Source: Plantago ovata (Eukaryota; Streptophyta; Magnoliopsida; Lamiales; Plantaginaceae). Taken from it: a stretch of 64,000 nt of DNA. The translations under genes and the position numbers were made by a program. The notes under the pieces are model-generated. The model made no database searches. It was not told where the DNA came from and saw only the letters and a program-made list of their open reading frames with translations. Within the stretch, counting starts at the first letter, position 1; each line of letters opens with the position of its first letter. This document shows, piece by piece, positions 43,575-55,168 of the stretch. The DNA lies in the NCBI GenBank assembly GCA_028274465.1, contig CM051456.1, positions 68,992,753-69,056,752 on the forward strand. The letters are read 5' to 3'.

Positions 43575-46500
43575 GTGTTCGATCCCCTCATCAGTAGAAG
43601 GACTATCCTCCGTAGTGAGAGCGACGCCATGTCAGCTGGTAAGAAACCTTTATTGGATCCATCCATATTAAAGGGTTTCACTATTTTGTCAACATATATG
43701 GATTGTGACAACCCTAACAATCTTGGGGATCTATCCTATGGATTTTGATTCCAAGAATGTAACAGGCTTCACCTAAAGTCTTTCATCGAGAAAGTCTTAG
43801 ATAACCACTCATTTGTGGATCGTAACATTTGAACATTGTTTCCCATGATTAATATGTCATATCAACATATATAACCATGAAAACAATTCCAGCATCGCTG
43901 CGTTTACATAAACGCATGGATCTTCCGCACATTTCATGTAGTCAAACGATTTGACTGCTTCATCAAAGCGAATATTTCAACTCGTTGAGGCTTGCTTTAG
44001 TCCATAAATGGATCTCTTTAGCTTGCAAACTAATTTGGGATTTGACTCAGATGTAAAACCTTCAGGTTGTATCATATAACCTCTTCCTCGAGATTTCCGT
44101 TAAGGAAAGCAGTTTTCACATACATTTGCCAAATCTCATAATCATAGTATGCTGCTATAGCAAGTAATATTCGAATTGACTTAAGCTTGGCTACTGGTGA
44201 AAAAGTTTCATCATAATCGATACCATATCGTTGACTATTACCTTTTGCCACCAGCCTAGCCTTGTATGTCTGTATGTTGCCATCAGCATCTGTTTTCCTC
44301 TTGAAAACCCATTTCCAACCGATAGGTCTAACCCCTTCTGTTGCATCAACCAAGTCCCATACTTGATTGTCATACATTGAGTCTATTTCGGATTTCATGG
44401 GTTCTTGCCACCTTCTTGAGTCAATGTCCAACATTGCTTCTTTGTAAATCTTAGAGTCATCTTTGTGAGATAAGTCAAGCTCAAACTTGTCTTCCTCCAA
44501 GAGTAAGCTTATCTTCTTGGAAGCTTTCACTTCTAAACTTTTAGACCGACGGAGTGCGGGTTTGTTTGGTTGTGTTGGCTGTACATTCTGATTGTGAGAT
44601 GGTTCAACTTGTTCAGTTTGTTGAACAGTTGCAGGCGGATCGGATGCAACAGTTGTAGGTGGATTAGGTGCAACGGTTGCAACTGTATCCAGGGAAGCTG
44701 GTGCCGACACGACCGGTTGAACCGTTCCAGTCGGTTCAATCAGTGTTGGCTTGGTGGGGGCACTTTGGGAATTAGTCAAATTTCCTAAAATGCTCCCACT
44801 GGCTGGCAGATATCTACCCAGAGATGTGCTCGAGCCATAAGACCCTCCTTGAGCTCCCACTGAATCATTGTCATAATCATTTGACAACTCATCAACCTCA
44901 GTGTTATTTTCTTGTTCTTGGATTTCCTCAAGTTCTATCTCATTGCCACTATGTTGCTTGAAAACATAATCATCTTCCAGAAAGGCAGCCTGTCTGGAAA
45001 CAATGATGTTATGTTCTTCAGGCAGATAGAAGTAGTAGCCCTTGGTTTCCTTAGGATATCCAATAAAATAACATTTCTCACTTTTGGGATCCAGTTTCCC
45101 TGCGAGCATTCTTTTCACATATGCCGGACAACCCCAGGCATGCATGTGTGAAAGACTTGGCTTCTTGCCATACCATAACTCATACGGTGTTTTCTCGATT
45201 GATTTGGATGGAACCCTATTCAGAATATAGATTGAGTCTAGTAACGCATATCCCCATAAGAAGATTGGAAGAGTTGTGAAATTCATCATGGATCTTACCA
45301 TGTCTAACAAAGTTCGATTCCTCCTTTCAGAAACACCATTCATTTGTGGTGTTCCAGGTGGAGTCCATTGTGATTGAATTCCATTAAGCTTTAAGTAATC
45401 CAGAAATTCCTTACTTAAGTATTCTCCTCCTCGATCTGATCGAAGAGTCTTAATACTTCTTTCAAGTTGTTTCTCTACTTCAACTTTATACTCTTTGAAT
45501 TTCTCAAAAGCTTCAAATTTGTGTTTCATAAGATACACATAGACAAATCTAGAGAAATCATCGGTAAAGGTTATGTAGTAAGAATACCCACCCCTAGCTT
45601 GTGTTTTAAAGGGTCCACACACATCAGAGTGAACTAACTCAAGTACTTGTTTAGCAGGAGTGCCTTTTCCGGAAAAAGGTTTCTTGATCATTTTACCTTT
45701 GAGACGTGATTCACAGTTCTCATATGATTCAAAATCAAATGGTGCTAAATAGTCTAACTTTCTTAGCCTTGCAATATTTGTCTCATTAATGTGACCAAGT
45801 CTGCAATGCCACAAGTAAGTGGTGTTTCTTGGATTATTAAGCTTTGGTCGTTTATTTTGTATATGAAATAAATTATGTCTACATTCAAGTAAGTACAAAC
45901 CATTCATAAGAGGAGCATTTCCAATATCAATACCATTATGAGAAAAATAACAATTATTATTGGCAAAACGGAAGGAAAACCCTTCATTGTCTAACATCGG
46001 AATGGAAATAATTTTTCTTACAATTGAAGGAACGAAATAACAATTATTCAGTTCTAAAACAAAACCCAAGGGTAAATTTAATCTATAAGTTCCAACACAT
46101 AGGGCAGCAACGGACGATCCATTTCCTACGCGTAGATCAATTTCCCTTGGTCTAACCTGTCGGCTATCAATGAGCCCATGCAAATTGTTACAAATGTGTG
46201 AGCCACAAGCAGTATCCAATACCCAACAATTCGAGTTTTGTGTAGACATATTTATCTCAATGACAAACATACCTTGCTGGGAGCCAGATGCACCATGCGT
46301 CATCACAACTCCATCAGCAATTGCCTTCGGGCAGTCTCTCTTCCAGTGTCCTTTCTGATTGCAGTAAAGACACGTCTCCTTCTCCATGTTCACCACCTTA
46401 TTCTGATTTCCAGTCTTACGCTTAAAAACCTTAGCCTTAGGTCCAACCTTTGGCTTCTTGTTATGCTTAGCCTTACCCTTTGAGCCATAGCCCTTAGGGT

Positions 46501-46612
46501 GAGCCTTCGTAGATGATCCAACCAGCATAACAGACTTCCTCTTAGGTTGAGCCTGTTCATTGGTCTTAAGCTTATTATGGACTTCAGGCAGTGTAGCATC
46601 TTTGGCATTCAT
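43575..46612 (-). pseudogene. Copia gag end, protease, integrase and RT
   Basis: An 846-residue frame (46612-44072) carries a zinc knuckle CLYCNQKGHWKRDC, protease WVLDTACGSHICNN, pre-integrase YLWHCRLGHINETNIARLRK, and integrase with Asp in HSDVCGPF, Asp in LRSDRGGEYL and Glu in GVSERRNRTL. RT follows with WKWVFKRKTDADGN, YKARLVAKG and motif A. In motif A the catalytic Asp is replaced: WQMYVKTAFLNG has TAT where GAT is expected. The frame then ends and 44071-43575 is decayed RT. There the YVDD codons are split by a 2-bp insertion (about 43865). Lineage within copia is not resolved. The element cannot reverse transcribe. Confidence 0.9.
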
Positions 46613-46615
46613 ATT

Positions 46616-47119
46616 TTAATTCATGATCAATGTGGAATATGAATCCGGCAATGATTGAAGGATGATGATGACTGAAACACGGTTCTCAAATTTGATTCCA
46701 GCAGTTGCTCGTTTCTCAATGAGTCCAATCATCTTGAGCACGTGTTCAGATACATTCCCTCCTTCAGACATCCTCATTTTGAATATTTCTCTAAGAAGAT
46801 CAAATTCAACACTCTTAGAAATAGTTCCAAAGAGGCTTTTTGAGGTGCTCGAGCATTTCATATGGCGTCATGTTTTCATGTTGCCTTTGCAGCTCCATAG
46901 TCATTGCAGCTAGCATAACACACTGTGCATTAGCAGCAGCATCTTTGTGCTTCTGGTGAGCAGCTTTGTCAAACTTAGCAAGCTCAGCAGTAACAGTAGG
47001 AGGAGTGGAGATTGGCTCGTCCAAGAGTACTCAATTTTCTCTTGCCTAAGCACCAAACGAATGTTACGGATCCAATCCATAAAGTTTGGACTAGTAAGAG
47101 TGCATTTCTCCAAGATCAT
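46616..47119 (-). pseudogene. Copia gag N-terminus
   Basis: Three overlapping frames give a UBN2/DUF4219-like gag: FMDWIRNIRLVLRQEKIEY (47119 frame), then KHKDAAANAQCVMLAAMTME and NMTPYEMLEHLKK (47024 frame), then FDLLREIFKMRMSEGGNVSEHV with ILQSLPDSYS (46861 frame). Two frameshifts and a stop before 46612 separate it from pol. Confidence 0.82.
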
Positions 47120-49151
47120 TCTTATGGATAAATTGGCTATCTTTTCAGACCTAGAGAAGTAAATAAATAAAACTGAAATTAAAACTCAAAACTTAATTTC
47201 TACGATCACAATCAGCGACTAAATAAACTAGGACTTTAGCTTTATTCAGTTCTCACTATTTTCACATACTCCTGACCCCTTTCAAGAGTACGAACCATTA
47301 TTTTACAATAGTTGTAGTGAGTCAAGATCCTTGCCTGCACTATTATAGCCCCAGCTATGGCTGATCACTATAATAACCAAACAGGTAGGTCTCCAAACCA
47401 ATTGTACAATACAACCCTTGGTTGATCAAAACTGTTTTGATCGATGTCCTCAAATTATGCATGACGCTATGGCGACTCGACATAATTCAAGTAAGTCATA
47501 ACCATCACACGACACCAACAATGGTCCTATGAAGGCAACTTTCTTACGGCAAACAGAGTAAGCACTATGGTGCATATTACCCATGAGATTAGTAAGTCCA
47601 TTTAACCTTCAATTATGATGGGTGACATCATGCGATTTAATCGAGACTTAAATTGGTTGGGGAACATTTAAATGGGGTATTTAATCGCTTGACCAAGATC
47701 CCTAACATGCATCACATAATGGGTGCCGCCTACCCAAGGCTCATGCAATGCGGTCTAACAAGTAATGAGTGCCGCCTACTCATATATATCAATTGCGAAT
47801 AGCAAGTAATGGGTGCCGCCTACCCATGCATATGACAAATGCGGTTCGGAAACTAATGGGTGCCGCCTACCCATACAATAAAAGCAGACTAACAATATTT
47901 AAATACAATATTTAAATAATTAAATTGTTCATGTAGACATTAAACACATGTGATACAACCAAGTTGGAGCATAAAAGTAGTTGTTGTGAATTATTATCAT
48001 TATATGTAAGTCATAAATCCAATTTATAAATTCTCCAAGAATTTTCAAATATTTAAAACAAGTTTGGTGATAATACAATCTTCCAAAGCAATGTATTATT
48101 ATTGAAATGTAGTTTATAAACTATTTATGAACTAATAAACATGTTACTAAATATTATGAACTTCTATTTATGTCTATAAACGTTTTAATCAGTTTCCAAA
48201 AGTGTTAATAGGGTTTAAATATAATTTATAAACTGTTTATGAATTAAATAACAGGTTTTTAAAACTCCAGGGACCTCTTTATAATTCGCAGGAAGTTGAA
48301 ATTAAGTTTCTGGGTAAGTTTGAAAACATTCAACAAATTCTGGGGTCAATTCGCAGTACACAGAAGTTCAAGGGCTTGAGCCCCAATAAGATAGAAACTG
48401 TCAAATTGGAGCACAAGTCCCTGAAGTCTTCTTTCTTGCTCATCAGAGACCCACAAATTTTCTGAAATGTTTCAATCAAGTCCTTGTAACCAAGAAAGTT
48501 TCCAAAACCTTTGAATCATCATCTCAACTAGAATCTAAGGTCCATTATCATGTTCTAAACATCATACACCATTCAAAACCAATTCGCAAGCATGAAATTC
48601 GTCCAAGAAATGAAAAACGATTTTTTTTTTTTGAATACGGATCGGATCGAACAAAATCGATCCAATCGATTCCATTCGTCCCGGCTCTTGCTTGCATCGT
48701 GCTCTCCATGTTTATACGATTCTTCTAAATATAATTTTGGGTCGGTTCGAGTTTTGCATTTACTAAGCTTGAAATCACCATTAATAGATTATTCAAGCTC
48801 CATAAATCACAAACCCAAACCAACATATTCTTGAAGGGACTGCGAAGATCGAAAACTGGAGAGGACGGTGGTGGCGACACGGCGGTGATGGAGTCGAGCT
48901 CCGGCGCCGCTTCTTCCATGGAGGATGGCTTCTAAACCCAGTTGTTTGTTCTTCAAAGAATTTCATATTTCCGTTTATCCAATAAATCCAATAAATCAAA
49001 TCTGGAAAATAACATAGTTTCCTTTCTTTAAAAATCCAATTATAAAGAAATCTGGAAATAATATGTATACAATATAAAAAACCATATTTGTTTTTCTTTA
49101 AATCCAATTAAAGAATCTGAAAATTTAAATATAAACATATGAAAGTATATA
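47120..49151 (-). other. Copia leader region and unexplained sequence
   Basis: No LTR end or GCTCTGATACCA-type PBS is recognisable here, although a 5' LTR should follow the gag leader on this side. 47720-47874 holds a hairpin array. 48600-48920 contains CG-rich sequence with a 64-residue minus frame (MEEAAPELDSITAVSPPPSS) that begins in a CCATGG context; I do not recognise it. The rest is AT-rich. A deletion or rearrangement of the 5' LTR is likely. Confidence 0.45.
47720..47874. repeat. Four hairpins with constant loop GCCGCCT and covarying arms
   Basis: TGGGT-GCCGCCT-ACCCA (47720-47736), ATGAGT-GCCGCCT-ACTCAT (47765-47783), ATGGGT-GCCGCCT-ACCCAT (47809-47827) and ATGGGT-GCCGCCT-ACCCAT (47856-47874) are spaced about 45-47 bp, each preceded by a stretch with GCGGT or GCGAAT. 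In the second copy G to A in the left arm is matched by C to T in the right arm. It lies upstream of the copia gag, so it would be in the RNA leader. On the sense (minus) strand the loop reads AGGCGGC. Confidence 0.75.
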
Positions 49152-50464
49152 TGTCCTAGAGACAACCTACGATAGGGACGATATGTACTTGATCACATTC
49201 AATTATTGTTATTTATTTATGTTCATTTATTTATACATTATTAAATACAATTGGCATTACATTTTATGAATATATTATTTGGTTGTTTGAATTATTCAAT
49301 AAAATGTTCCCAAGGACTTAAGGTAATCACCAAGTTAGTGGGAGCTTGTGTGTCAATAATGTCAATAATTAAGTCCTAAAATAGGCCACTAGCTGAAGGT
49401 CATTGAGATACGGGATATCAATGATGGATTGAAGCTAGCATATGTTGCATTAGATCCTTCGAGGATGTAGTAGGTCTCACTGCTACTAATGAACTTGGTT
49501 ATTCATAATGAACATATGAACACTTTGGAGAGTGTTGGCATACTCAGCCGAGAAACCATTTGGTAAAGCTATTTAAGTGTCTATGGTAGTATCGGTGTGT
49601 AGGGTGATGTTAGTAGTCCTTAGACTTGAGGCCAATACTACATCATATGTGGAATAATGTACTTTGACCATGCGCAACGCTTGCACTCTTAAAGTAGGGT
49701 AGATACGGCATGTGTTGGGTAAATTAGGAAGCATATGGTGTGAGTGATTGGGCCAATTCCTCCGTAATAGATACAAGGAGAGAATACTCACTTCTCATAT
49801 TTAGTGCGATCACAAAATCGGTGGCCACCGTATGTGAATATGTCAAAATGGTATTTGGACATAATTCATAGATCGACTAATAAGATTGAGAGACAATGAA
49901 TGAAGTGCATAAGTCTTCAATTAATTAATTAAATCCAATTTAAATCAATTAATTATATTTCTAAAATATATTCCACATATAATAAATTAATATTAATCTA
50001 ATTAATAATAATTTCATTATGTTTATGTATAATAATTTAAGATTAATCTAATTAATATTTAATCCAATATACATAGCTCATTTGTAGAAACACCACCTTG
50101 AAGTGTGAGTCATAGGGCCTTGCATATTAAGAAACAATCTAATTAAGGTCATAATAAATTCCTAGACAATTTATCAGACAATATTAATATGCAAGGAACG
50201 TTTGCGAGGAAAAACAAACCACCTGTAGCGTAGGGTACTTTGATGATACGGTCCCTTCATTCACGAATACTCGAATGAGTCTAGAATATGGTTATGTGTC
50301 AATTCTAATAACTTTTTTCATTGTCTCTCAATCTTACTAGTCGATCTATGAATCATGTCCAAACACCATTTTGACATATTCATATACGGTGGCCACCTGT
50401 TTTGGTCGCACTAAATATGAGAAGTGAGTATTCTCTCTTTGTATCTATTACGGAGGAATGAATT
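49152..50464. repeat. Two truncated copia LTR pieces, head to head
   Basis: 49152-49904 matches the reverse complement of 42855 to about 42110 (LTR start, TGTCCTAGAGACAACC, reading on plus). 49905-50464 matches 41694-42245 in the same orientation as the left LTR. The region equivalent to 42110-42245 therefore occurs in both halves, giving a ~140-bp inverted repeat (about 49755-49904 and 50325-50464). The join shares AAGT between the two source sequences. The right end is cut by the Tat LTR at 50465. Confidence 0.85.
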
Positions 50465-51252
50465 TGTTGAATGGTATTTAGTTCACTGTTCTTACTCACT
50501 ATAAGTCTTCTTCAAAGTGTAGCACTACAATCCCAGTCAGAAGGGTATTCCTCTGACTATAAGCACTATGTTCTTCTGTACCTGAAATCTACTAGAGGGG
50601 GGGGGGTTAGTGTCTATTACCCGGTCTGTTATGTATCAGACCGGAGTGTCGACTTTACGAGTAGGGAGTTGAAAGGTTCCCTAGTGAGAGAAATATTGAG
50701 GGTAGGTGAGTCTTGATTGCTTACCCGCTGGGTAATGAATGAGGCCTCTTTATATACTTTGAGTATTTTATTGTCCTTTTGCGTAGGATCGCGACACGTG
50801 TCTGGCTGAGATTAAAGCCTTCTTTGGCCCAAGCCCATTAAGGAGGTCCATGGGCTTTGATCCGAAGATCTGACCTAGGGTTTGGAGGGCACTTTAGGCA
50901 TTTCGGGACTTGAGTGATTCTTTAGGAAGGTGGGCCACCTAGGGACCGACCAGCTGTGGTCGACCAAGGTGCTCGAGCCTTCCTTATAATCTATAGCTCA
51001 ACCAAGACCTTGTCTAGTTGTCCTTTGAAGGGTCTTTCCTTGACGTAAGGTGGTCGCTCCTTGGGACATGCTCGTTTGCCTTCTCAGCTCCTTATTTGGA
51101 GGGGTGGTCGACCCGTCTTCCAGTGTCGTACTTGGAAGGTTGGTCGCGCCCTTAAGGAACAGTTCTTGAAGGCTCTAGCGCGCTCTTAGATCGCTCCAGT
51201 TCTTAAATACGGACTGGACATATTTCAATACTAACATATATCCCCCTAGTTT
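50465..51252 (-). repeat. Tat-type 3' LTR (771 bp) and polypurine tract
   Basis: The LTR is TGTTGAATGG...ATACTAACA on plus (50465-51235). Directly right, TATATCCCCCTAGTTTCC is the PPT on minus (GGAAACTAGGGGG, 51252-51236). The LTR holds a 9-10 base G run near 50597 and several TGGTCG repeats (50930-51140). It lies inside a copia LTR after GAATT. Confidence 0.75.
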
Positions 51253-51905
51253 CCAAGTATCTTTGTAGAAGATAGTTGTGGAACTATTTAAAAGTCTGGT
51301 CGATCACTTTTGTAAAAATGTCTCGACTAGTGGTTGAAAAAAGAATCCCGTGTTTTTGCCTTATTAGATTTCCCTCCTCCTATCCCTCCCTCCCACCCTT
51401 TTTATAGGGTCCGAGGAGATGGTGCTCGGACCTTAATAAAAAGAGGTATGTTTCCTGGGAAGAGATCGGATCCGGGTAAGCGTTGTAAGGTAGTACTACG
51501 GTCTTCGATTTTTTGGTTCTCATCACTCTCTTTTTCTCGATTCGTCGCTCGTCATTTATAAGACTTGAACATCTTGTATGAGTGCTTCTCTTCTAGCTGG
51601 TCGCTCATGGTCAATAATTCAAGAGACCTTGAATTTCTTGTATGAGTACTTCTCTTCTAGCTGGTCGCTCACGGTCAATAGGTCGAGAACTTACTTTCCA
51701 TCTCATTGTAACTCTTCTCAATGCGCGGATTACCTAGAGATACAACTAATTCGCGGGTCACTGACACTTTTGGGCTAATTTGTGCGCGTGAGGGCAATCT
51801 TGTCTTTTCAAACGGCGGCTATGATCTAAGCCGTCCAATGCGGACACGTGTTCGTCTCAGATCGGACTTGGACAAATGACGGTTCGTATTCTCTCGATAC
51901 CCTTC
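51253..51905. other. Non-coding region upstream of the antisense gene
   Basis: No gene is seen. A 63-bp direct repeat with CTTCTCTTCTAGCTGGTCGCTC is found at about 51584-51610 and 51648-51673. The sequence just before the TATA box has ACACGTGT at 51845, a palindromic G-box-like core (CACGTG). Confidence 0.5.
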
Positions 51906-52471
51906 TATAAATAGGGGTGGATAGATTCATTTTTCACTTTTCGACAATCTTACTTTCAGAGCAAATCGGAGAGAGCGATCAGCAGACTAGCGAGCGAGCA
52001 GCGTACCGACCTAGAAAACTTCCCTTTTTCCAGTGACCGTCACCTTTTCCGGGCAGATCCCGTCTTCCGCTTCCGTTCAAACACTACTATACAAGTACGT
52101 GTCTACGTTAAGATGTTCAATTTTCTAGTTTTTCTTCATTTTGCCTTTCGTCGTATGTCTGCCGGAATCTACTCCGGTGACCGGAATTCGCTTTTAACTT
52201 GATTTGCTTTTCATTCCTGCCGTAGAATTGTTGTAGTAGCATATAAGTTTCCCCTTTGTTTTTTGCTATTAATCCCCTTGCCTCCTGTAGTATAAGTATC
52301 TGTTTGTGCATGGTCGCTCTTTTCATTAAGCGGTTGGTCGCTCTTAGCGTAACTTCTTCTTTTTCACGATTTTTTCTCCGTTCGAGGGGTCGAACCAATT
52401 GAATATACATAAGCTGACCTCTCGGACATATCACCACCCTTCTCACTATGTTTTCTGGCCTTACCCTTAGG
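51906..52471 (+). promoter_or_regulatory. TATA box and 5' UTR intron of the second antisense gene
   Basis: TATAAATA at 51906-51913 is a good plant TATA box with a leader starting near 51940. A likely 5' UTR intron runs from GTACGTG at 52095 to TTACCCTTAG at 52470, ending one base before the ATG at 52472. The antisense gene would thus have its own promoter separate from the LTR. Confidence 0.6.
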
Positions 52472-54030
52472 ATGTCCGAGAGGAGCGAGGATAGCCAAAA
52501 TTGTCGCGAGGCCGAGGACTATGGGTCCGACCACGATGCGTCACCCGGGACGTCACTCTCGATCGGGTTCCTCGATAACACCATAGAGCCCTTCCTTGAG
52601 GGTGAAGAAAATGTGAACGAGCCGGATGTGAACGAGCAGGATGCTGAGGCCGAGGAGGGCAAAGAGGGGTCTGATGATGAGAAAGTGGTTCGTTTTTCTG
52701 AGGAATCTGAGGATGAAGGTGACGAGTATAGGTTGCAACCACGCAAGAGGCAACGCAGGAGCGAGGATGATTTTATCGATGATAGGACAGAAGTTGAGGG
52801 AGGTCCTCCCGACACTGGTATTCCTCACGACCTTCTAATGCAAGCTGCACATGTCGGAGGTCGCTACTACCATGCTCGGGATGTAGTAGATCCCTTAGAA
52901 ATCCGTGTAGAAGATATGGACGACACCGACCGTCCAGTTCCTGCTATTGCGGTGTTCGAGGAGGGTGAACACTCTAAACAGGCTAATGAGAGCGAGGAAG
53001 AAGACTCTGAAGATGATCATCTAAGCCCCAATCCTTTGCAAGTCGCTCTCCCCGATCCAAGTCGTCGGGTCCCTTTCCCTCCTCAAACTGTTAGGAGGAC
53101 GATAATTTCTTCTGATGCCGAGGACAGTCATCGGGATGAAGCTGGTCCGAGCAGCCGGAGGTCGCGTCTCTTCCGAGGAACGATGGGACCGCTTTCTATG
53201 ACCCGGAGTTCCAAGCTAGATATGGTGGTCGAGAGGATGAAGAGACCAGCTACCATTCCATAGATCCTCGAACTATTAGCTTCGAATTTCCTGGTATCGA
53301 GGAGCAAGTGGAGGAAGATCTCCTTAACAACGATGATCAGGAGGATGCTCCCGTCAGGACCCATAAGAGGAAAAGTGGTCGCTCGAAGAAGAAGGTGGCA
53401 AAGCCGGTCGAGGAGGAAGAGGAGGAAGTTAAAGTAACCAAGGCCACCGAGAAGAAGTTCACTCATGGTCCTTTGGATGTTGATCTTCCCGACCCAGACG
53501 GTGAATGTAACGAGGACGGCATGATCCCGACTACAACTTCTACTGTGCTCGAGAAGGAGATTTCGACCATCCGAGCTAACTATGGTCTTGATGAGGATGT
53601 GATCGACATCCTTATTCCTCATCGCGATCAGACCTTTTATAATGCTCCGCCGGGCTACATGGTCGTGCATCTTTTGGCGTTGGAGCGAGGATGGATCCTC
53701 CCCTTCTGCGATGCATTCAAGGACATATTTAACCAACTTGGGATCGCTCCGTGGCAACTGATCCCTAGCTCGTTCGGGACCCTTATCTGTTTCGTCGTTT
53801 ACTGCCAAAGGAAGGGGATCGAGCTCAACTTCAGAAACTTTAACCACATTTTCCGCGTATCGATGAGTGGCGGTAACAAGTTCTTTTATTACTTCTCTAC
53901 TCGCCCCAGCTTCTCGTTCATCAAGGACGCGCCTTCCTCTTCGGGCTATCAGTGGTGGCATAGGTACATCTATGTCAAGAAGAAGAAGCTTCCGGGTATG
54001 AGCGATGAGGACGTGGAGTGGGGTGTTTCA
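52472..54030 (+). pseudogene. Second antisense gene (Transposase_28-like)
   Basis: ATG at 52472 (MSERSEDSQNCREAED) follows the proposed acceptor. The N-terminal 250 residues are highly acidic with a basic block (RKRQRRSEDD). Near 53160 the frame shifts: the better frame has FYDPEFQARYGGREDEE and continues into the frame of 53308. The core domain PPGYMVVHLLALERGWILPF, FNQLGIAPWQLIPSSFGTLI and GNKFFYYFSTRPSF matches the Transposase_28 pattern also seen in the first antisense gene. It stops at 54033 only because the Athila-like LTR at 54031 supplies the TGA, so the C-terminal coiled coil is lost. Function unknown. Confidence 0.7.
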
Positions 54031-54677
54031 TGAACTGGTTTAGAACTTGTCAGATTCTAGTTAATCAAATAAATTTGTATTGAGCCAAAGGCAATTCACA
54101 ACTACAACGAAAACAGTAGTGTAGGAGTAAAATAACCTCGAGTGTCGATCTCTACGGACTATAACTAGCTTGATCTAATCTAACTTAGGAATATAAAATC
54201 AACAAACTACTTAACAAAGGTTTTTCTTATCAGATAATGGAAATTTGTGATAGTACGGTCATTCAAAGCATAGCAGGTTAATAATCATGCATGAAGTCCC
54301 CGGTTTTGCATAGAGATCTTTGATCAATGAATTGTCCAATTGTGTTCCGTTATTATTCAACACTACGAAGATAGAGGTTTTAGATAGATCAAAGAAATAA
54401 AGCAATAACTCAAACTATAATGCGCGATATAGCCATTAGCATAATTATTAACCCTTCGCTAAGAAATCACATACTATCACCAACGAGAAATTTAGCTACT
54501 CATAGATGTCATGCAATCAACATAAATCATAGCAAGATTGAATGAAAACATGTTGAAAGATAAATAAATATAAATAGAAAAACTGTAAGATACAATGTTA
54601 CCGAAGGTTGTCAATCTCCGAAGAATCGCGATCTTACAAGCTCCAAAACGCTAAGAAAAAGTATCTCCTAAGCTAAG
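54031..54677. repeat. Athila-like LTR fragment
   Basis: It starts TGAACTGGTTTAGAACTTG and follows the solo LTR at 55169 for about 640 bp (shared: GCCAAAGGCAATTCACAACTAC, GTGTCG, CCGAAGGTTGTCAATCTCC). It is cut by the Del-type LTR at 54678; the rest should lie beyond that element, outside the window. Confidence 0.82.
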
Positions 54678-55168
54678 TGTAACATCCCGTATTTTCTACC
54701 CATTTGTTTTTTTAAATTTTTATTTTTTATTTAATTACCTAAATAAGTTATTTTATTCGATAATTTAATTAATTTCTTTTCCGCACAATCGAATTCGAGT
54801 TTAGAAAATTCGCGTAGTAGTAATTCGTCTCGTCCCGCTCGTGGGCTAACTAGCAATCTCATTTTGCTCTTCCCTTGGCCCAAATCGCGTGGGTTTGATT
54901 GCTGGCCTTTTCTCTTAGCCCAATCTCGTGACCCATTTTCGCTCAAGCCCATTCTGATGGCCCAATCTCCTAAAACCCTAACCCTAACCGATGCCATCTT
55001 CATTCCTCATTCTGCCAAAACAAAAGAAAGAAAGAGAGGGAAAGAAAGAAAGAAAAGGAGAGAAGAAGAAGAAGATCGCTGCGGCTGCTACTTCTTCCCG
55101 AACCGCCGCCGCCGTCATCTCCGGTCCCGTGCATCCCCGCCGTTCCGTTCGCCGTTGTTGCTGCTCCG
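54678..55168 (+). repeat. Del-type 5' LTR, first part
   Basis: AT-rich start, then a purine-rich tract (AAAGAAAGAAAGAGAGGG near 55020) and a CpG-rich stretch that resumes at 56433 after the solo LTR. The CTCCG target site is at 55164-55168. Confidence 0.82.

Larger units (their letters stand above)
50465..54030 (-). mobile_element. Second Tat-type gypsy element, 3' end only
   Basis: It consists of a left LTR with adjacent PPT and an antisense gene on plus, the same arrangement as the first Tat element. gag-pol is absent because an Athila-like LTR cuts the element at 54031. Assignment to Tat rests on the antisense Transposase_28 gene, since no pol is visible. Confidence 0.65.

Noticed and set aside
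48592-48834. 80-residue plus ORF at 48592
   Set aside because: It begins in a T run and shows no family match or codon signal.
52467-53961. Minus ORFs opposite the second antisense gene (up to 277 residues)
   Set aside because: They mirror the acidic codons of the plus frame and match no gag or pol pattern.
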